From Rhodospirillum sp. (GTDB lineage: Bacteria; Pseudomonadota; Alphaproteobacteria; Rhodospirillales; Rhodospirillaceae): a DNA stretch of 64,000 nt. Positions 43,505 to 52,660 of this stretch are shown here, in pieces. A program made the translations under genes and the position numbers. The notes under the pieces are model-generated. The model did no database searches. It was not told where the DNA came from and saw only the letters and a list, made by a program, of their open reading frames with translations. Positions within the stretch are counted from its first letter, which is position 1; the number at the start of each line of letters is the position of its first letter. The DNA lies in contig JAIOYK010000012.1 in NCBI GenBank assembly GCA_021741145.1, positions 44,185 to 108,184 of the forward strand. The letters are read 5' to 3'.

Positions 43505-43984
43505 CTAACGCTCGAAATAGCCCTGAATCAGGACGTCTTTCACCTTGCCCATGCCGAGGACCAGATCGGCCACCTTGCGCATGCGTTGTTTCACGGCCAT
43601 CAAGTCCACCCTGTCGCGAGTCTCCAAGTGACGGGGCAGAAAGCCCATCAGCGCCTCGAACATTTCCGCGTGCAGTTTGTGTCCGGCGTATTGGAACATC
43701 GCGGCGTCCTTGGGGTCGATCTGGATCCGAAAACGGAAATTGGAGCGACGGACGACCTGACCGTTCATGATCACCGGGATCTCGATCGGCTTCATGGACA
43801 TTAAAAAGGGGGGCTGTCCAAACTGCTCCAGGGGAGTCAATTCCTTGGGTTCGGCGGCCCCTTCCGTGGAAAAAAGGCCCAGCACGTCTGGAACGAAGCC
43901 AAATTTCATTGCTCCGACCACCCCTCCGCCCACGACAAGCAGGGCCACGATGACGATCAGCCCAAGTTTGAGGAGTTTCTTCAT
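43505..43984 (-). CDS. FliL-like single-pass membrane protein
   Basis: 159 residues with one N-terminal membrane segment (~5-26) and a periplasmic domain: PPFLMSMKPIEIPVIMNGQVVRRSNFRFRIQI, then a helical part ending ADLVLGMGKVKDVLIQGYFER. This order matches FliL-type flagellar basal body proteins, but the sequence is divergent and no flagellar genes are near. It lies between thiL and hppA, 21 bases after thiL. Confidence 0.6.
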   Translation of the reverse strand: MKKLLKLGLIVIVALLVVGGGVVGAMKFGFVPDVLGLFSTEGAAEPKELTPLEQFGQPPFLMSMKPIEIPVIMNGQVVRRSNFRFRIQIDPKDAAMFQYAGHKLHAEMFEALMGFLPRHLETRDRVDLMAVKQRMRKVADLVLGMGKVKDVLIQGYFER

Positions 43985-44005
43985 GGGGTCCCGCGTCCCT
44001 TCCGC

Positions 44006-44995
44006 TTATTCATCATGGCTCCACCCCGGTCGGGCCAGAGCGATTTCCGCCCCATCGGCATCAAGGATTCGCGCCCCCTCTCCGGTCACGACGCGGCCCA
44101 AGCGGGTTACGGGCGTATCGGTTTCCCTCCCGACCGCCATCACCGCCTCCCGCCGGTCTGGCGGGGCGGTAAAAATCAACTCGTAGTCGTCCCCTCCGCC
44201 CAGAATCAAATCGAACAGGGCCGGATCATCGGCGACCAAATCGGCCGCGGCGTCCGATAGGGGGAGAAGGGGGGCCAGAATCTCCAAGGCGACGCCGGAC
44301 GCCTTGGCCATATGGCCCGCGTCGGCCAGCGGCCCGTCCGAGATATCCATGCAGGCGGTCGCCAATTCCCCTTGAGCCAGGGCCATGCCAAGCGCCACCC
44401 GGGGCCGAGGGTGGCGGTAGCGATCAATAAGGTGATCCCGATGGGCTTCGGGCATGCCAAACAGAAGACCCTGGAGGACCCGAAGACCCAGGGCGCCATC
44501 GCCCAGGGTTCCCGACACCCAAAGATCATCCCCCACCCGCGCGCCGGAACGGCGCAGAGCCCCTCCCGGAGTCACGGATCCGAGGATGGTGATGGAGAAG
44601 GTGGCGGGTCCGGGAGTCGACACCGTATCCCCCCCGAGAAGGGAAAGAGCATAGGCCTCCAGATCGACGCGCAGCCCTCGGGAGAAGGCTTCCAGCCAAG
44701 CGTCGTCCAGGGTCGGGGACAGGCTCGCCGACAGGAAGGCACCCACCGGCTTGGCCCCCATGGCGGCCATGTCGGACAGGTTCACCCGCAGGCATTTCGC
44801 CGCGATGCTTTCGGGGGGATCAAAGGGCAGGAAATGAACCCCGGACACCAGGCAATCAACGCTGACCACCAGATCGCCCATCCCCTCCGTCCCCAGGACC
44901 GCGGCATCATCGGCCAGACCAAGCGCCCGGGGATCGGCCCCGGCCAAGGGCGCGAACAGGGCTTCGATCAGGGCGAATTCTCCCCGCCGGGCCAT
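44006..44995 (-). CDS. thiL: Thiamine-monophosphate kinase
   Basis: Phosphorylates thiamine phosphate to thiamine diphosphate. The 329-residue protein has GLADDAAVLG near the start (Mg-ATP site), VNLSDMAAMGAKPVG, a SLLGGDTVSTPG block and AGGDDYELIFTAPP-like C-terminal region (here GGGDDYELIFTAPP). It starts 6 bases after nusB. Confidence 0.95.
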   Translation of the reverse strand: MARRGEFALIEALFAPLAGADPRALGLADDAAVLGTEGMGDLVVSVDCLVSGVHFLPFDPPESIAAKCLRVNLSDMAAMGAKPVGAFLSASLSPTLDDAWLEAFSRGLRVDLEAYALSLLGGDTVSTPGPATFSITILGSVTPGGALRRSGARVGDDLWVSGTLGDGALGLRVLQGLLFGMPEAHRDHLIDRYRHPRPRVALGMALAQGELATACMDISDGPLADAGHMAKASGVALEILAPLLPLSDAAADLVADDPALFDLILGGGDDYELIFTAPPDRREAVMAVGRETDTPVTRLGRVVTGEGARILDADGAEIALARPGWSHDE

Positions 44996-45001
44996 GGTGG
45001 C

Positions 45002-45598
45002 CTACCCTTCGCTCAGGCCGAAGGCCTCGGGCCGGGCCGATCGCGCGACCCGGTCAAGGACCGCGTTGACCATCTTGGATTCCGCCCCACTATAGAAGGC
45101 GAGCGCGATATCCACGTATTCCTTGATGGCCACCTTGGGGGGAGTCCTGCTCCGTTCCAGGATCTCATAAACCCCGGCGCGCAGCAGATTGCGCAGGACG
45201 GCTTCCAGGCGGTCCCAGGGCCATTCCTTGGACAGGCATCCCCGGATGACCTCGTCGACCCGCTCCCGTTCAGCCCAGGCCCCCCGGGCGAGCATGGCAA
45301 ACAGTTCTCCATCGGGTGCTTCCAGGGGGGTCACCTCCTCGGTGGGGTCGAAAATCCCCTCTGGGTCGGGGACCTCGACAATGGCCATCCCCCCCATCGA
45401 CCCATCCATGAAGTCCTGAACAACCTGATCCACCCGGGCATCCCCGCCCATGTCGAGGACATAAAGGGCCTGAACCGCCGCCAAACGAGCCGCGCTGCTG
45501 CGGATCTGGCGACCACTCCGGTCCTTTTTAGGGGCGGTCCTTGGGGTGGCCTGGGGTGTGTTTTGAGGCGCTTCGCCACCAGTCGTGTTCGAGGTCAT
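45002..45598 (-). CDS. nusB: Transcription antitermination factor NusB
   Basis: 198-residue NusB with a longer N-terminal Thr/Pro-rich tail than E. coli (139). The fold pattern is clear: SAARLAAVQALYVLDMGG, then ERVDEVIRGCL, LEAVLRNLLRAGVYEIL and PPKVAIKEYVDIALAFYSGAESKMVNAVLDRVAR. AGGAGAACGAGG precedes ATG 45598. Confidence 0.95.
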   Translation of the reverse strand: MTSNTTGGEAPQNTPQATPRTAPKKDRSGRQIRSSAARLAAVQALYVLDMGGDARVDQVVQDFMDGSMGGMAIVEVPDPEGIFDPTEEVTPLEAPDGELFAMLARGAWAERERVDEVIRGCLSKEWPWDRLEAVLRNLLRAGVYEILERSRTPPKVAIKEYVDIALAFYSGAESKMVNAVLDRVARSARPEAFGLSEG

Positions 45599-45680
45599 GA
45601 CCCTCGTTCTCCTAAATACCCTGTCGCGACGCCGCATTCGCGGGGCCGCCCAGCCCCTGTGTGGGGCATTCCTTGGAAAG

Positions 45681-45714
45681 ACCAAACCCCCGGGATGGTT
45701 CCCGGGGGTGGTTT
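45681..45714 (-). terminator. Hairpin between ribH and nusB
   Basis: AAACCCCCGGG and CCCGGGGGTGGTTT pair around ATGGTT, 25 bases after the ribH stop on the minus strand. The T-run is weak, so it may only attenuate transcription into nusB. Confidence 0.6.
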
Positions 45715-45739
45715 AAGCGGCAAGTCGGGACCCGAGACC

Positions 45740-46195
45740 TTACAGGCCCAATTCCCGCTTCACCTTCAACATACGCAAGCAGGCACGGGCGGCCTGTCCA
45801 CCGAAATTCCGTCCCTCGGGATCCGAGCGGTCCAACGCCTGCTCCCGGTTATGGCAGGTGAGGATGCCATTGCCCACGGCCAGGGAGTATTGCAGAGTCA
45901 AGTCCTTGACTCCGTCAAAGGCGACCCGGCAGGCGTTCTCGTAATGATCCGTCTCACCCTTGATGGCGCAACCCAGGACAATGTACCCGGAATAGCGGTA
46001 GTCCGTCGCGCGCAATTCGATAGCGCGGATGGCGTAGCGAATAACCGCTGGCGTCTCAATGATGCCCGGCACGATGATCCGCTTGAATCCCGCCCCTTCC
46101 TCGGTTAGGGCCTGAAGAGCCCCTCGCACCAAGTTGTCGGTGATGTCGTCGTAGAAACGGGCTTCGACGATCAGGATGCGCGGTCCGGCGGCCAT
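45740..46195 (-). CDS. ribH: 6,7-dimethyl-8-ribityllumazine synthase
   Basis: Penultimate riboflavin enzyme, 151 residues. It has the family signature VLGCAIKGETDHYENACRVA and T.CHNREQALDRS. The usual GAFEIP motif reads GIIETPAV. It lies directly after ribBA. Confidence 0.95.
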   Translation of the reverse strand: MAAGPRILIVEARFYDDITDNLVRGALQALTEEGAGFKRIIVPGIIETPAVIRYAIRAIELRATDYRYSGYIVLGCAIKGETDHYENACRVAFDGVKDLTLQYSLAVGNGILTCHNREQALDRSDPEGRNFGGQAARACLRMLKVKRELGL

Positions 46196-46201
46196 CCTTG
46201 C

Positions 46202-47320
46202 TTACTCCTCATCCGAAAGGGGTCGCTGGGCGACCACCTTAAGGCCATAGCCGTCCAAGGCAATAATGTTTTTCGGAGTATTGGATAACAGAATCATATC
46301 CGTGACACCCAGATCCGCCAAAATCTGCGCCCCCACGCCATAATCAAGCAGCCGCTTGCCCCCCTTGGGACCCTCCTCCAATCGGGCGCGCAAGCGCTCG
46401 GACAGGGAGGTGGACCGGGGTTCACGGATCAGCACCACGACGCCCCGCCCTTCCTTGGAGATCAGATCCATGGCCTGATGGAGTTGTCCGCCATGGCCAC
46501 TTTCCATATCACCCAGCACATCCTCCACCACGTTCAGGGCGTGCATGCGCACCAGCACGGGCTCCCGCCCACCCCGGGGGTCCCCCTTCACCAGGGCGAT
46601 ATGCTCCCCATAGGTCACGGTGGAGACGTAAAGCATCATCCGCCAATCCCCCCCGTGGAAGGAATGGAGGTCCGTTTCCAGCTCCCGCCGCACCAGGTGC
46701 TCGGTCTTGCGGCGATAGGCGATCAGGTCGGCGATGGTGCCCACTTTCAGGCCATGTTCCTGGGCGAAGGCGACCAAGTCGGGCATGCGGGCCATGGTGC
46801 CATCGTCGTTCATGATCTCGCAGATCACGCCCGCGGGGTGCAGCCCCGCCATGCGGGACACGTCCACCGCGGCTTCCGTATGCCCGGCGCGGACCAGAAC
46901 ACCACCATCCCGGGCCACCAGCGGGAAGACATGCCCCGGAGAGGCGATATCCTCCGGCCCCTTCGCGGGGTCGATGGCGACTTGCACGGTCAACGCGCGG
47001 TCAGCCGCGGAAATCCCCGTGGTCACCCCCTCCTTGGCCTCGATACTCACCGTGAAGGCCGTGGAGTGGCGCGAGGTGTTCTGCTGAGCCATCAGGGGGA
47101 GATTGAGGGTCCTGCAACGTTCCGCTGTCATGGCCAGACAGATCAATCCCCTGCCATGTTTGGCCATGAAGTTGATGGCCTCGGGCGTTGCCATCTGAGC
47201 GGGAATAATCAGATCGCCCTCGTTTTCCCGGTCCTCATCGTCGACCAGGATGAACATACGTCCCTCGCGGGCGTCCTCGATGATTTCTTCCGGCTTGGCC
47301 AGATACTCTCGGTATGGCAC
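46202..47320 (-). CDS. ribBA: RibBA-type protein: active-looking DHBP synthase, degenerate GTP cyclohydrolase II
   Basis: 372 residues. The N-terminal half (~1-205) is 3,4-dihydroxy-2-butanone-4-phosphate synthase with VDDEDRENEGDLIIPA, RHSTAFTVSI, the TTGISAADRA loop and RAGHTEAAVD, all intact. The C-terminal half should bind zinc through C-x10-C-x-C, but that stretch reads MHALNVVEDVLGDMESGHGG with no Cys, and QEGRGIG is EPRSTSL. It therefore probably makes only the butanone phosphate. Similar inactive halves are known in other alphaproteobacteria. GTG start at 47320. Confidence 0.93.
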   Translation of the reverse strand: MPYREYLAKPEEIIEDAREGRMFILVDDEDRENEGDLIIPAQMATPEAINFMAKHGRGLICLAMTAERCRTLNLPLMAQQNTSRHSTAFTVSIEAKEGVTTGISAADRALTVQVAIDPAKGPEDIASPGHVFPLVARDGGVLVRAGHTEAAVDVSRMAGLHPAGVICEIMNDDGTMARMPDLVAFAQEHGLKVGTIADLIAYRRKTEHLVRRELETDLHSFHGGDWRMMLYVSTVTYGEHIALVKGDPRGGREPVLVRMHALNVVEDVLGDMESGHGGQLHQAMDLISKEGRGVVVLIREPRSTSLSERLRARLEEGPKGGKRLLDYGVGAQILADLGVTDMILLSNTPKNIIALDGYGLKVVAQRPLSDEE

Positions 47321-47355
47321 GGCGGTTATCCCCGTTCGCTCTCTTCGACGACAAA

Positions 47356-47946
47356 TTAGCCGTCGGGGTTCATCAGACGCGCCACGTATCGGGCGAGCAT
47401 ATCGATTTCCAAGTTCACCTTGGATCCCGGCCTCAGGGAACCGAAAGTGGTGACATCGAAGGTATGGGGGATGATGTTCACCCCAAATACGGCACCCTTG
47501 ACTTCATTGACCGTCAGGGAAACTCCGTCGATGGCCACCGATCCCTTGGGGGCGATGTACTTTTTCAAGTCCTCGGGCACCTGGAAGCGGAAGCGATGGC
47601 TTTCCCCCTCGGGCGTGATGTCCAACACCTCGCCAACGCCGTCCACATGGCCGGAAACGATATGGCCTCCCAACTCGTCACCAAGCGCCATGGCCCGCTC
47701 GAAGTTCACTGGCGTCCCAACGGTCCAGGATCCCAGGGTGGTCCTTGACAGGGTCTCTCCGGACGCTTGGACGGTGAACCAGCCCGGTCCCTTTTCAATA
47801 ACCGTCAGACAACAGCCGCAGCAAGCGATGGATGCGCCGATGGCGACCCCATCCATGTCATAGCCGCTGTTGAAGGTGAAGCGGGTATCGCCGTCCTTGA
47901 CGATCTCCTTCACACCGCCGAGGTCGCTGATGATACCTGTGAACAT
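47356..47946 (-). CDS. ribE: Riboflavin synthase alpha subunit
   Basis: 196 residues, start MFTGIISDLGGVKEI, with the duplicated lumazine-binding fold (GDELGGHIVSGHVDGVG in repeat 1 end, SVAIDGVSLTVNEV in repeat 2). It catalyses the last step of riboflavin synthesis. It overlaps none of its neighbours; ribD ends 7 bases upstream. Confidence 0.96.
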   Translation of the reverse strand: MFTGIISDLGGVKEIVKDGDTRFTFNSGYDMDGVAIGASIACCGCCLTVIEKGPGWFTVQASGETLSRTTLGSWTVGTPVNFERAMALGDELGGHIVSGHVDGVGEVLDITPEGESHRFRFQVPEDLKKYIAPKGSVAIDGVSLTVNEVKGAVFGVNIIPHTFDVTTFGSLRPGSKVNLEIDMLARYVARLMNPDG

Positions 47947-47953
47947 GGACCTG

Positions 47954-49171
47954 CTACTCCGTCTCCGAAAGGGAAATACCAAGGGAAAGATCAACGGCGA
48001 AGAGAGGATCCGACGCGTCGAACCGCTCCACCAGATCCACCCCCGCGTCGAAGCGGGCGCGGGCGGAGAATTGGGCGGAATCCGCCAACCGGTCAACCCC
48101 GAAAGCGGCAATCGCCCCTTTCCCATCTCCGCCGATGACCATCGGCGCCCGGAACCAGACCAAACGATCAACCAGCCGAGCGGCCAGAAAAGCCCCGGCG
48201 AGGTCCCCTCCCCCTTCGACCAGTAGGCGGGTGATGCCCCGCTCCGCCAGGGCCGAAAGGGCCGCCTCAACCCGAGGCCGCCCCGCCCCATCCCCAGCCA
48301 CGGAGAGGACCAGGACGCCCCGCTCTTCCAGAGCGGCGCCACGATCCACCGATGTCTCGGGACCGGTGACGATCCAAAGCGGCACCTGGTCGGCGGAGCG
48401 AATCAAAGCCCCATCAAGGGGCAAGCGCGCCCGGCTGTCGAACACCACGCGGACCGGGGATCGATCCTCGAGCCCAGGCAAGCGGCAGGTGAGCGTGGGG
48501 TCGTCGGCGAGCGCCGTTCCGATTCCGACGGCGATGGCATCGTGGGTGGCCCGCAGTCGATGTCCCTGCTCCCGGGCCGCGGGACCGGTGATCCACTGAC
48601 TGTGCCCTGTCGCCGTGGCGATCCGGCCATCCAGGGACGTGGCGACCTTCAGGGTCACGAGCGGGCGACCTTTTATTCGGTGCAGGAGGAATCCCAGGTT
48701 GAGGGCCTTGGCCTCGCCTTCCCGGACCCCCACCCGGACCTGGATCCCAGCCTCCTTCAAGCGTGCGAGCCCCCGCCCCGAAACCCGCTTGTCCGGATCG
48801 GAGAGCGCGACCACCACCCGGGACACGCCCGCGTTGATCAAGGCTTCCGCGCAGGGCGGGGTCTTGCCGTGGTGATTACAGGGTTCCAAAGTGACATGGG
48901 CCGTCGCGCCCCTGGCCAGGGGCCCGGCCCGATCCAGGGCCTCCCGCTCGGCGTGGGGGCGACCGCCGGGCTGGGTCCAACCCCGCCCCACGACTCGCCC
49001 ATCGGCGGACACCAGGACACAACCAACCGAGGGATTGGGCCAGACACGACCAAGGCCCCGAGCCGCCAAGCCCAGGGCCACGTCCATCCAGTCCTCGTCC
49101 GTCGGTCCACCCAACGGACCGCCCAAGGGGAAAACCACCGCGCCCTGTCCTATCGCGCCAAAGTCGATCAC
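47954..49171 (-). CDS. ribD: Riboflavin deaminase/reductase RibD
   Basis: Bifunctional enzyme of 405 residues. The deaminase domain has GGRPHAEREAL and EPCNHHGKTPPCAEAL with the zinc-binding His and two Cys. The reductase domain from ~165 has LKVATSLDGRIA, DPTLTCRLPG and LLVEGGGDLAGAFL. The N-terminus is about 25 residues longer than usual from the GTG at 49171; a later ATG (WMDVALG) is possible. Confidence 0.95.
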   Translation of the reverse strand: MIDFGAIGQGAVVFPLGGPLGGPTDEDWMDVALGLAARGLGRVWPNPSVGCVLVSADGRVVGRGWTQPGGRPHAEREALDRAGPLARGATAHVTLEPCNHHGKTPPCAEALINAGVSRVVVALSDPDKRVSGRGLARLKEAGIQVRVGVREGEAKALNLGFLLHRIKGRPLVTLKVATSLDGRIATATGHSQWITGPAAREQGHRLRATHDAIAVGIGTALADDPTLTCRLPGLEDRSPVRVVFDSRARLPLDGALIRSADQVPLWIVTGPETSVDRGAALEERGVLVLSVAGDGAGRPRVEAALSALAERGITRLLVEGGGDLAGAFLAARLVDRLVWFRAPMVIGGDGKGAIAAFGVDRLADSAQFSARARFDAGVDLVERFDASDPLFAVDLSLGISLSETE

Positions 49172-49179
49172 GCCTTGGC

Positions 49180-49638
49180 CTATTCCGTCAGACCACCCAG
49201 AGTCTCGACGAATTCCTCGAAATCCTTGGCCTCCCGAAAATTCCGGTAAACCGAGGCGAAACGCACATAGGCGACGGGGTCAAGGCCGCTCAGGCTTTCC
49301 ATGACCATTTCACCAATGATCTTGGAGTTAATCTCGGTCTCTCCCGAACTTTCCAGGCGCCGCTGGATGCCGCTGACAATGCGCTCGATCCGTTCCTCGT
49401 CCACCGGACGCTTGCGACAGGCGATGCGGATGGAACGAGCCAGTTTCTCCCGGTCGAAGGGAGAGCGCTGGCCGTTCTTCTTGACGACGATCAGGTCGCG
49501 GAGTTGCACCCGCTCGAAGGTGGTGAAACGCGACCCGCAGGCCGGGCAAAACCGGCGCCGACGGATGGCCGCGTTGTCCTCCGTCGGGCGCGAGTCCTTG
49601 ACCTGGGTATCGCCATTGCCGCAGAACGGGCATCGCAT
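49180..49638 (-). CDS. nrdR: Transcriptional repressor NrdR
   Basis: 152 residues: zinc ribbon with [15 protein letters not shown] and [13 protein letters not shown], then an ATP-cone ([20 protein letters not shown]). It represses ribonucleotide reductase genes via dATP/ATP sensing. It starts the rib cluster, as usual, 8 bases before ribD. GAGG precedes the ATG. Confidence 0.97.
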   Translation of the reverse strand: MRCPFCGNGDTQVKDSRPTEDNAAIRRRRFCPACGSRFTTFERVQLRDLIVVKKNGQRSPFDREKLARSIRIACRKRPVDEERIERIVSGIQRRLESSGETEINSKIIGEMVMESLSGLDPVAYVRFASVYRNFREAKDFEEFVETLGGLTE

Positions 49639-49748
49639 GGGTCGAACCTCGTCTTGTGTTGGGCGCGGGGCGCGGGCGGAAAACCGGTTCCCACTTTTCC
49701 TCGCCCCGCGTCAAATCCCCTCAAATGCCGTATCGGGCATAGGAAGAT

Positions 49749-51041
49749 TTATAGTCCACCATATATGGGAAAGCGACCGCAAAGGGCCGCGACTTTCTCC
49801 CGAACGGTCTTTTCCACACCGCCGTTATCCCCTGGGTTGGCGGCTAAGCCGTCCAGGACCTCGACGATCATTTCGCCGATCTGGGTGAACTCGGCCGCGC
49901 CGAAGCCCCGGGTGGTGCCCGCGGGCGATCCCACGCGAATGCCCGATGTCACCGATGGCTTTTCCGGATCAAAGGGAATGCCGTTCTTATTGGTGGTGAT
50001 CCCCGCGTTCTCGAGACTGCGCTCGGCGATATTGCCCGTCAGGGATTTCGGACGCAGGTCCACCAGAGCCAGATGGGTATCCGTGCCGCCGGAGACGATA
50101 TCCAACCCGCCCTTGGCCAGGCTGTCGGCCAGGGCCTTGGCGTTGGATACCACGGCTTCGGCGTAGGTCTTGAACTCGGGCCTCAGGGCCTCGCCGAAGG
50201 CGACGGCCTTGGCCGCGATAATATGCATCAGCGGACCACCCTGGAGGCCCGGGAAGACCGCGGAATTGATCTTCTTGCCCAGGTCCGGGTTGTTGGACAG
50301 AACCATGCCACCCCGGGGGCCGCGCAGGGTTTTATGGGTGGTGGTGGTTACGATGTCGGCGAAGGGCAGAGGGCTGGGGTGCACGCCCGCGGCCACCAGA
50401 CCAGCGAAATGCGCCATATCGACCATCAGAAAGGCGCCCACCTTATCGGCGATCTCGCGGAACTTCTGGAAGTCGATGAAACGGGGATAAGCCGACCCAC
50501 CCGCGATGATCAGCTTGGGCTTGTGCTCCGTGGCCAACGCCTCGACCTCGTCGAAGTCAATCTGAGCGTCCTGCTGACGCACGCCATATTGGACCGCGTC
50601 GAACCACTTGCCAGACAGGGCTGGCTTGGCGCCATGGGTCAGGTGCCCCCCCGCGGCGAGACTCATCCCCAAAATGGTCTCACCAGGCTGAACCAAGGCC
50701 AACATCACGGCCCCGTTGGCCTGGGCGCCGGAATGGGGCTGGACGTTGACGAACTCGCAGCCGAACAGTTGCTTGGCCCGGGAAATGGCCAAATCCTCGG
50801 CCACGTCGACTTCCTCGCAGCCACCATAATAACGGCGACCCGAATACCCTTCCGCGTATTTGTTCGTCAGGACGCTCCCCGCGGCCTCCAGAACGGCATT
50901 GGAAACAATGTTTTCCGAGGCGATCAACTCGATCTGGTCCTGCTGGCGGGTCAGTTCGCCCTTCAGGGCGGCGTCCAACTCGGGGTCGCTTTCGGCGACG
51001 GAGGAAGAGAAGAAACCGGTCCAGGGTGTATAGGCGCTCAT
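49749..51041 (-). CDS. glyA: Serine hydroxymethyltransferase
   Basis: PLP enzyme of 430 residues interconverting serine and glycine with tetrahydrofolate. PLP lysine in [16 protein letters not shown]-terminal [19 protein letters not shown] with [15 protein letters not shown], and [15 protein letters not shown]. It lies upstream of nrdR, downstream of rpiB. Confidence 0.97.
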   Translation of the reverse strand: MSAYTPWTGFFSSSVAESDPELDAALKGELTRQQDQIELIASENIVSNAVLEAAGSVLTNKYAEGYSGRRYYGGCEEVDVAEDLAISRAKQLFGCEFVNVQPHSGAQANGAVMLALVQPGETILGMSLAAGGHLTHGAKPALSGKWFDAVQYGVRQQDAQIDFDEVEALATEHKPKLIIAGGSAYPRFIDFQKFREIADKVGAFLMVDMAHFAGLVAAGVHPSPLPFADIVTTTTHKTLRGPRGGMVLSNNPDLGKKINSAVFPGLQGGPLMHIIAAKAVAFGEALRPEFKTYAEAVVSNAKALADSLAKGGLDIVSGGTDTHLALVDLRPKSLTGNIAERSLENAGITTNKNGIPFDPEKPSVTSGIRVGSPAGTTRGFGAAEFTQIGEMIVEVLDGLAANPGDNGGVEKTVREKVAALCGRFPIYGGL

Positions 51042-51122
51042 GGTTATTCATCCATTACTGTCTGGTGGGTCGCCGGGCATGCGGCTTGAAGAAGAGAACG
51101 AAGCGAATGAAGGCGGGTCGCC

Positions 51123-51575
51123 TCAGCTCATCTTGGCGACGCGGCGGGCGTGGCGACCGCCCTCGAAGGCCGTGGCCAGGAATATGTCGACACAGTCCTT
51201 GGCGATTTCCGGACCCGTGGTTCGCCCCCCCAGGACCAGGACATTGGCATCGTTGTGTTCACGACACAGCCGGGCACCATAGGCATCATGCACCAGAGCA
51301 CCGCGCATATCCCTGTGCCGATTGATGGCGATGGAAATCCCGATCCCCGTCCCGCACATCAGAATCCCGCGTTCAGCCTTGCCCTCGCGTAGGGTCTGGG
51401 CCAGAAGATCGGCGAAATCAGGATAATCGACGGACTCCAAACCATGGGTCCCCAGGTCGACCACGTCAAATCCCTTGGCCGTCAGATGGGCCGCCAGTAG
51501 GGATTTCATTTCAAGCGCGCCGTGGTCGCCCGCCAGGGCAACGATACGAATGGGAGACGCGATCTCTTGGGTCAT
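51123..51575 (-). CDS. rpiB: Ribose 5-phosphate isomerase B
   Basis: 150 residues with LAGDHGALEMK near the start, CGTGIGISIAINRHRDMRGALVHDAYGARLCREHNDANVLVLGGR, carrying the active-site Cys and the HxxNDANVL block. It interconverts ribulose- and ribose-5-phosphate. The long frame upstream of 51575 is not coding-like. Confidence 0.93.
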   Translation of the reverse strand: MTQEIASPIRIVALAGDHGALEMKSLLAAHLTAKGFDVVDLGTHGLESVDYPDFADLLAQTLREGKAERGILMCGTGIGISIAINRHRDMRGALVHDAYGARLCREHNDANVLVLGGRTTGPEIAKDCVDIFLATAFEGGRHARRVAKMS

Positions 51576-52044
51576 GAGTATCCCTTGTCCTTGTGCCAGG
51601 GGTTCGGTTCGCCCATTCGCGCGGGCAATAGGGGGTCTTATCACGACCCGGACGGTTTTCCAACCGCGGCCACGTCTCTTGGAATATCCATTGGGTTTCT
51701 TTCGCCATGCAATGAATACATCGCGCCTAATATGGTGTCTTATTAAGTTGCGCATTTGGTGATGGCTTCCCGCCAGTCGCGGACCACGGGTGGCCGTGTT
51801 GAGAAGTGGGCGGCAACCTATCGTCTGTATGTTTATTACTAAATTAGATGGGGTACGAAAGTAGAATTTACTGAATCCTTTAGCAGAACAATTGACAGCA
51901 CTGAAAACATGGTGCACACAGGAAGAACCTAATCAATCAATCAACGGTCCAAGCCACAAGGACGCTGATTAGGGCGGGGATATAGAGATACAAGCATTCG
52001 TTCTTTTCCCCCGAGGGCTCGCGCAACAAAGAGATAACGGAACG
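51576..52044. other. 469 bp divergent regulatory region between rpiB and mucR
   Basis: AT-rich from about 51700 on, in contrast to its flanks. A perfect TTGACA lies at 51892-51897, but the -10 position (CACACA) is poor. AATCAATCAATCAA occurs at 51931-51944. T/A-rich tracts are typical of MucR self-binding regions; no gene seen. Confidence 0.4.
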
Positions 52045-52461
52045 ATGGACGATACCCGAGAAGCCTTGACCAAAGACGATATTTTGAAACTTGCCGTGAG
52101 TGTTGTGTCGGCCTACGTGAGTCAGAACTCCGTGCCGGCCAGCCAAATTCCAGAACTGATCCAGACCACGTTCCGGACTTTGAACGCACTGGAGCCCCAC
52201 TCGATGGAAGCTAAGGCCGAAGCGCTCAAACCCGCGGTTTCGGTCAAGAAGTCCATCACGCCCGAATATTTGATTTGTCTGGAAGATGGCAAGAAGTTGA
52301 AGATGCTGAAGCGGCATCTCCGGACCAATTACGACATGACTCCGGAAGACTATCGGGCGAAGTGGAACCTTCCGAACGACTATCCGATGGTGGCGCCGAA
52401 CTACGCCCTGCAGCGTTCCGAATTCGCCAAAAAAATCGGTCTGGGTCGAAAGAGCGACTGA
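52045..52461 (+). CDS. MucR/Ros-family zinc-finger-like transcriptional regulator
   Basis: 138 residues. The N-terminal oligomerisation region is followed by the Ros/MucR DNA-binding fold: ITPEYLICLEDGKKLKMLKRH, then TNYDMTPEDYRAKWNLP and DYPMVAPNYA. Ligand positions are Cys78, Asp81, His91 and Asn95, where Ros has Cys, Cys, His, His. Such proteins repress exopolysaccharide, motility and virulence genes and bridge DNA like H-NS. It is followed by a very strong hairpin. Confidence 0.93.
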   Translation: MDDTREALTKDDILKLAVSVVSAYVSQNSVPASQIPELIQTTFRTLNALEPHSMEAKAEALKPAVSVKKSITPEYLICLEDGKKLKMLKRHLRTNYDMTPEDYRAKWNLPNDYPMVAPNYALQRSEFAKKIGLGRKSD

Positions 52462-52475
52462 CCAATCCTTTCGGA

Positions 52476-52533
52476 TACATCAAAGCAAGGAAAAGGCCAC
52501 CTCCCTGGGTGGCCTTTTCCTTGCTTTGATGTA
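52476..52533. terminator. 58-base perfect hairpin after mucR
   Basis: A 26-base arm (52476-52501, containing GCAAGGAAAAGGCCACC) pairs without mismatch to 52508-52533 around a 6-base loop. The upper stem GGCCACC/GGTGGCC followed by TTTTCCTT gives terminator-like features on the plus strand, and the mirror image on the minus strand. Confidence 0.8.
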
Positions 52534-52660
52534 TTCGATACAGTCTCCAAATCATGGACAATCATTTCACCAAAGACCCATTTCTTCATAAGACATGACT
52601 ATTTAGTTTTAAGGGAGTCGCTCCGCGCCTTGCGAAGCGAAGCGAAGAAGGGAATGACCC

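Noticed and set aside
45660..47400. FMN riboswitch before the rib genes
   Set aside because: No RFN-type conserved stem sequence seen upstream of ribD, ribE, ribBA or ribH.
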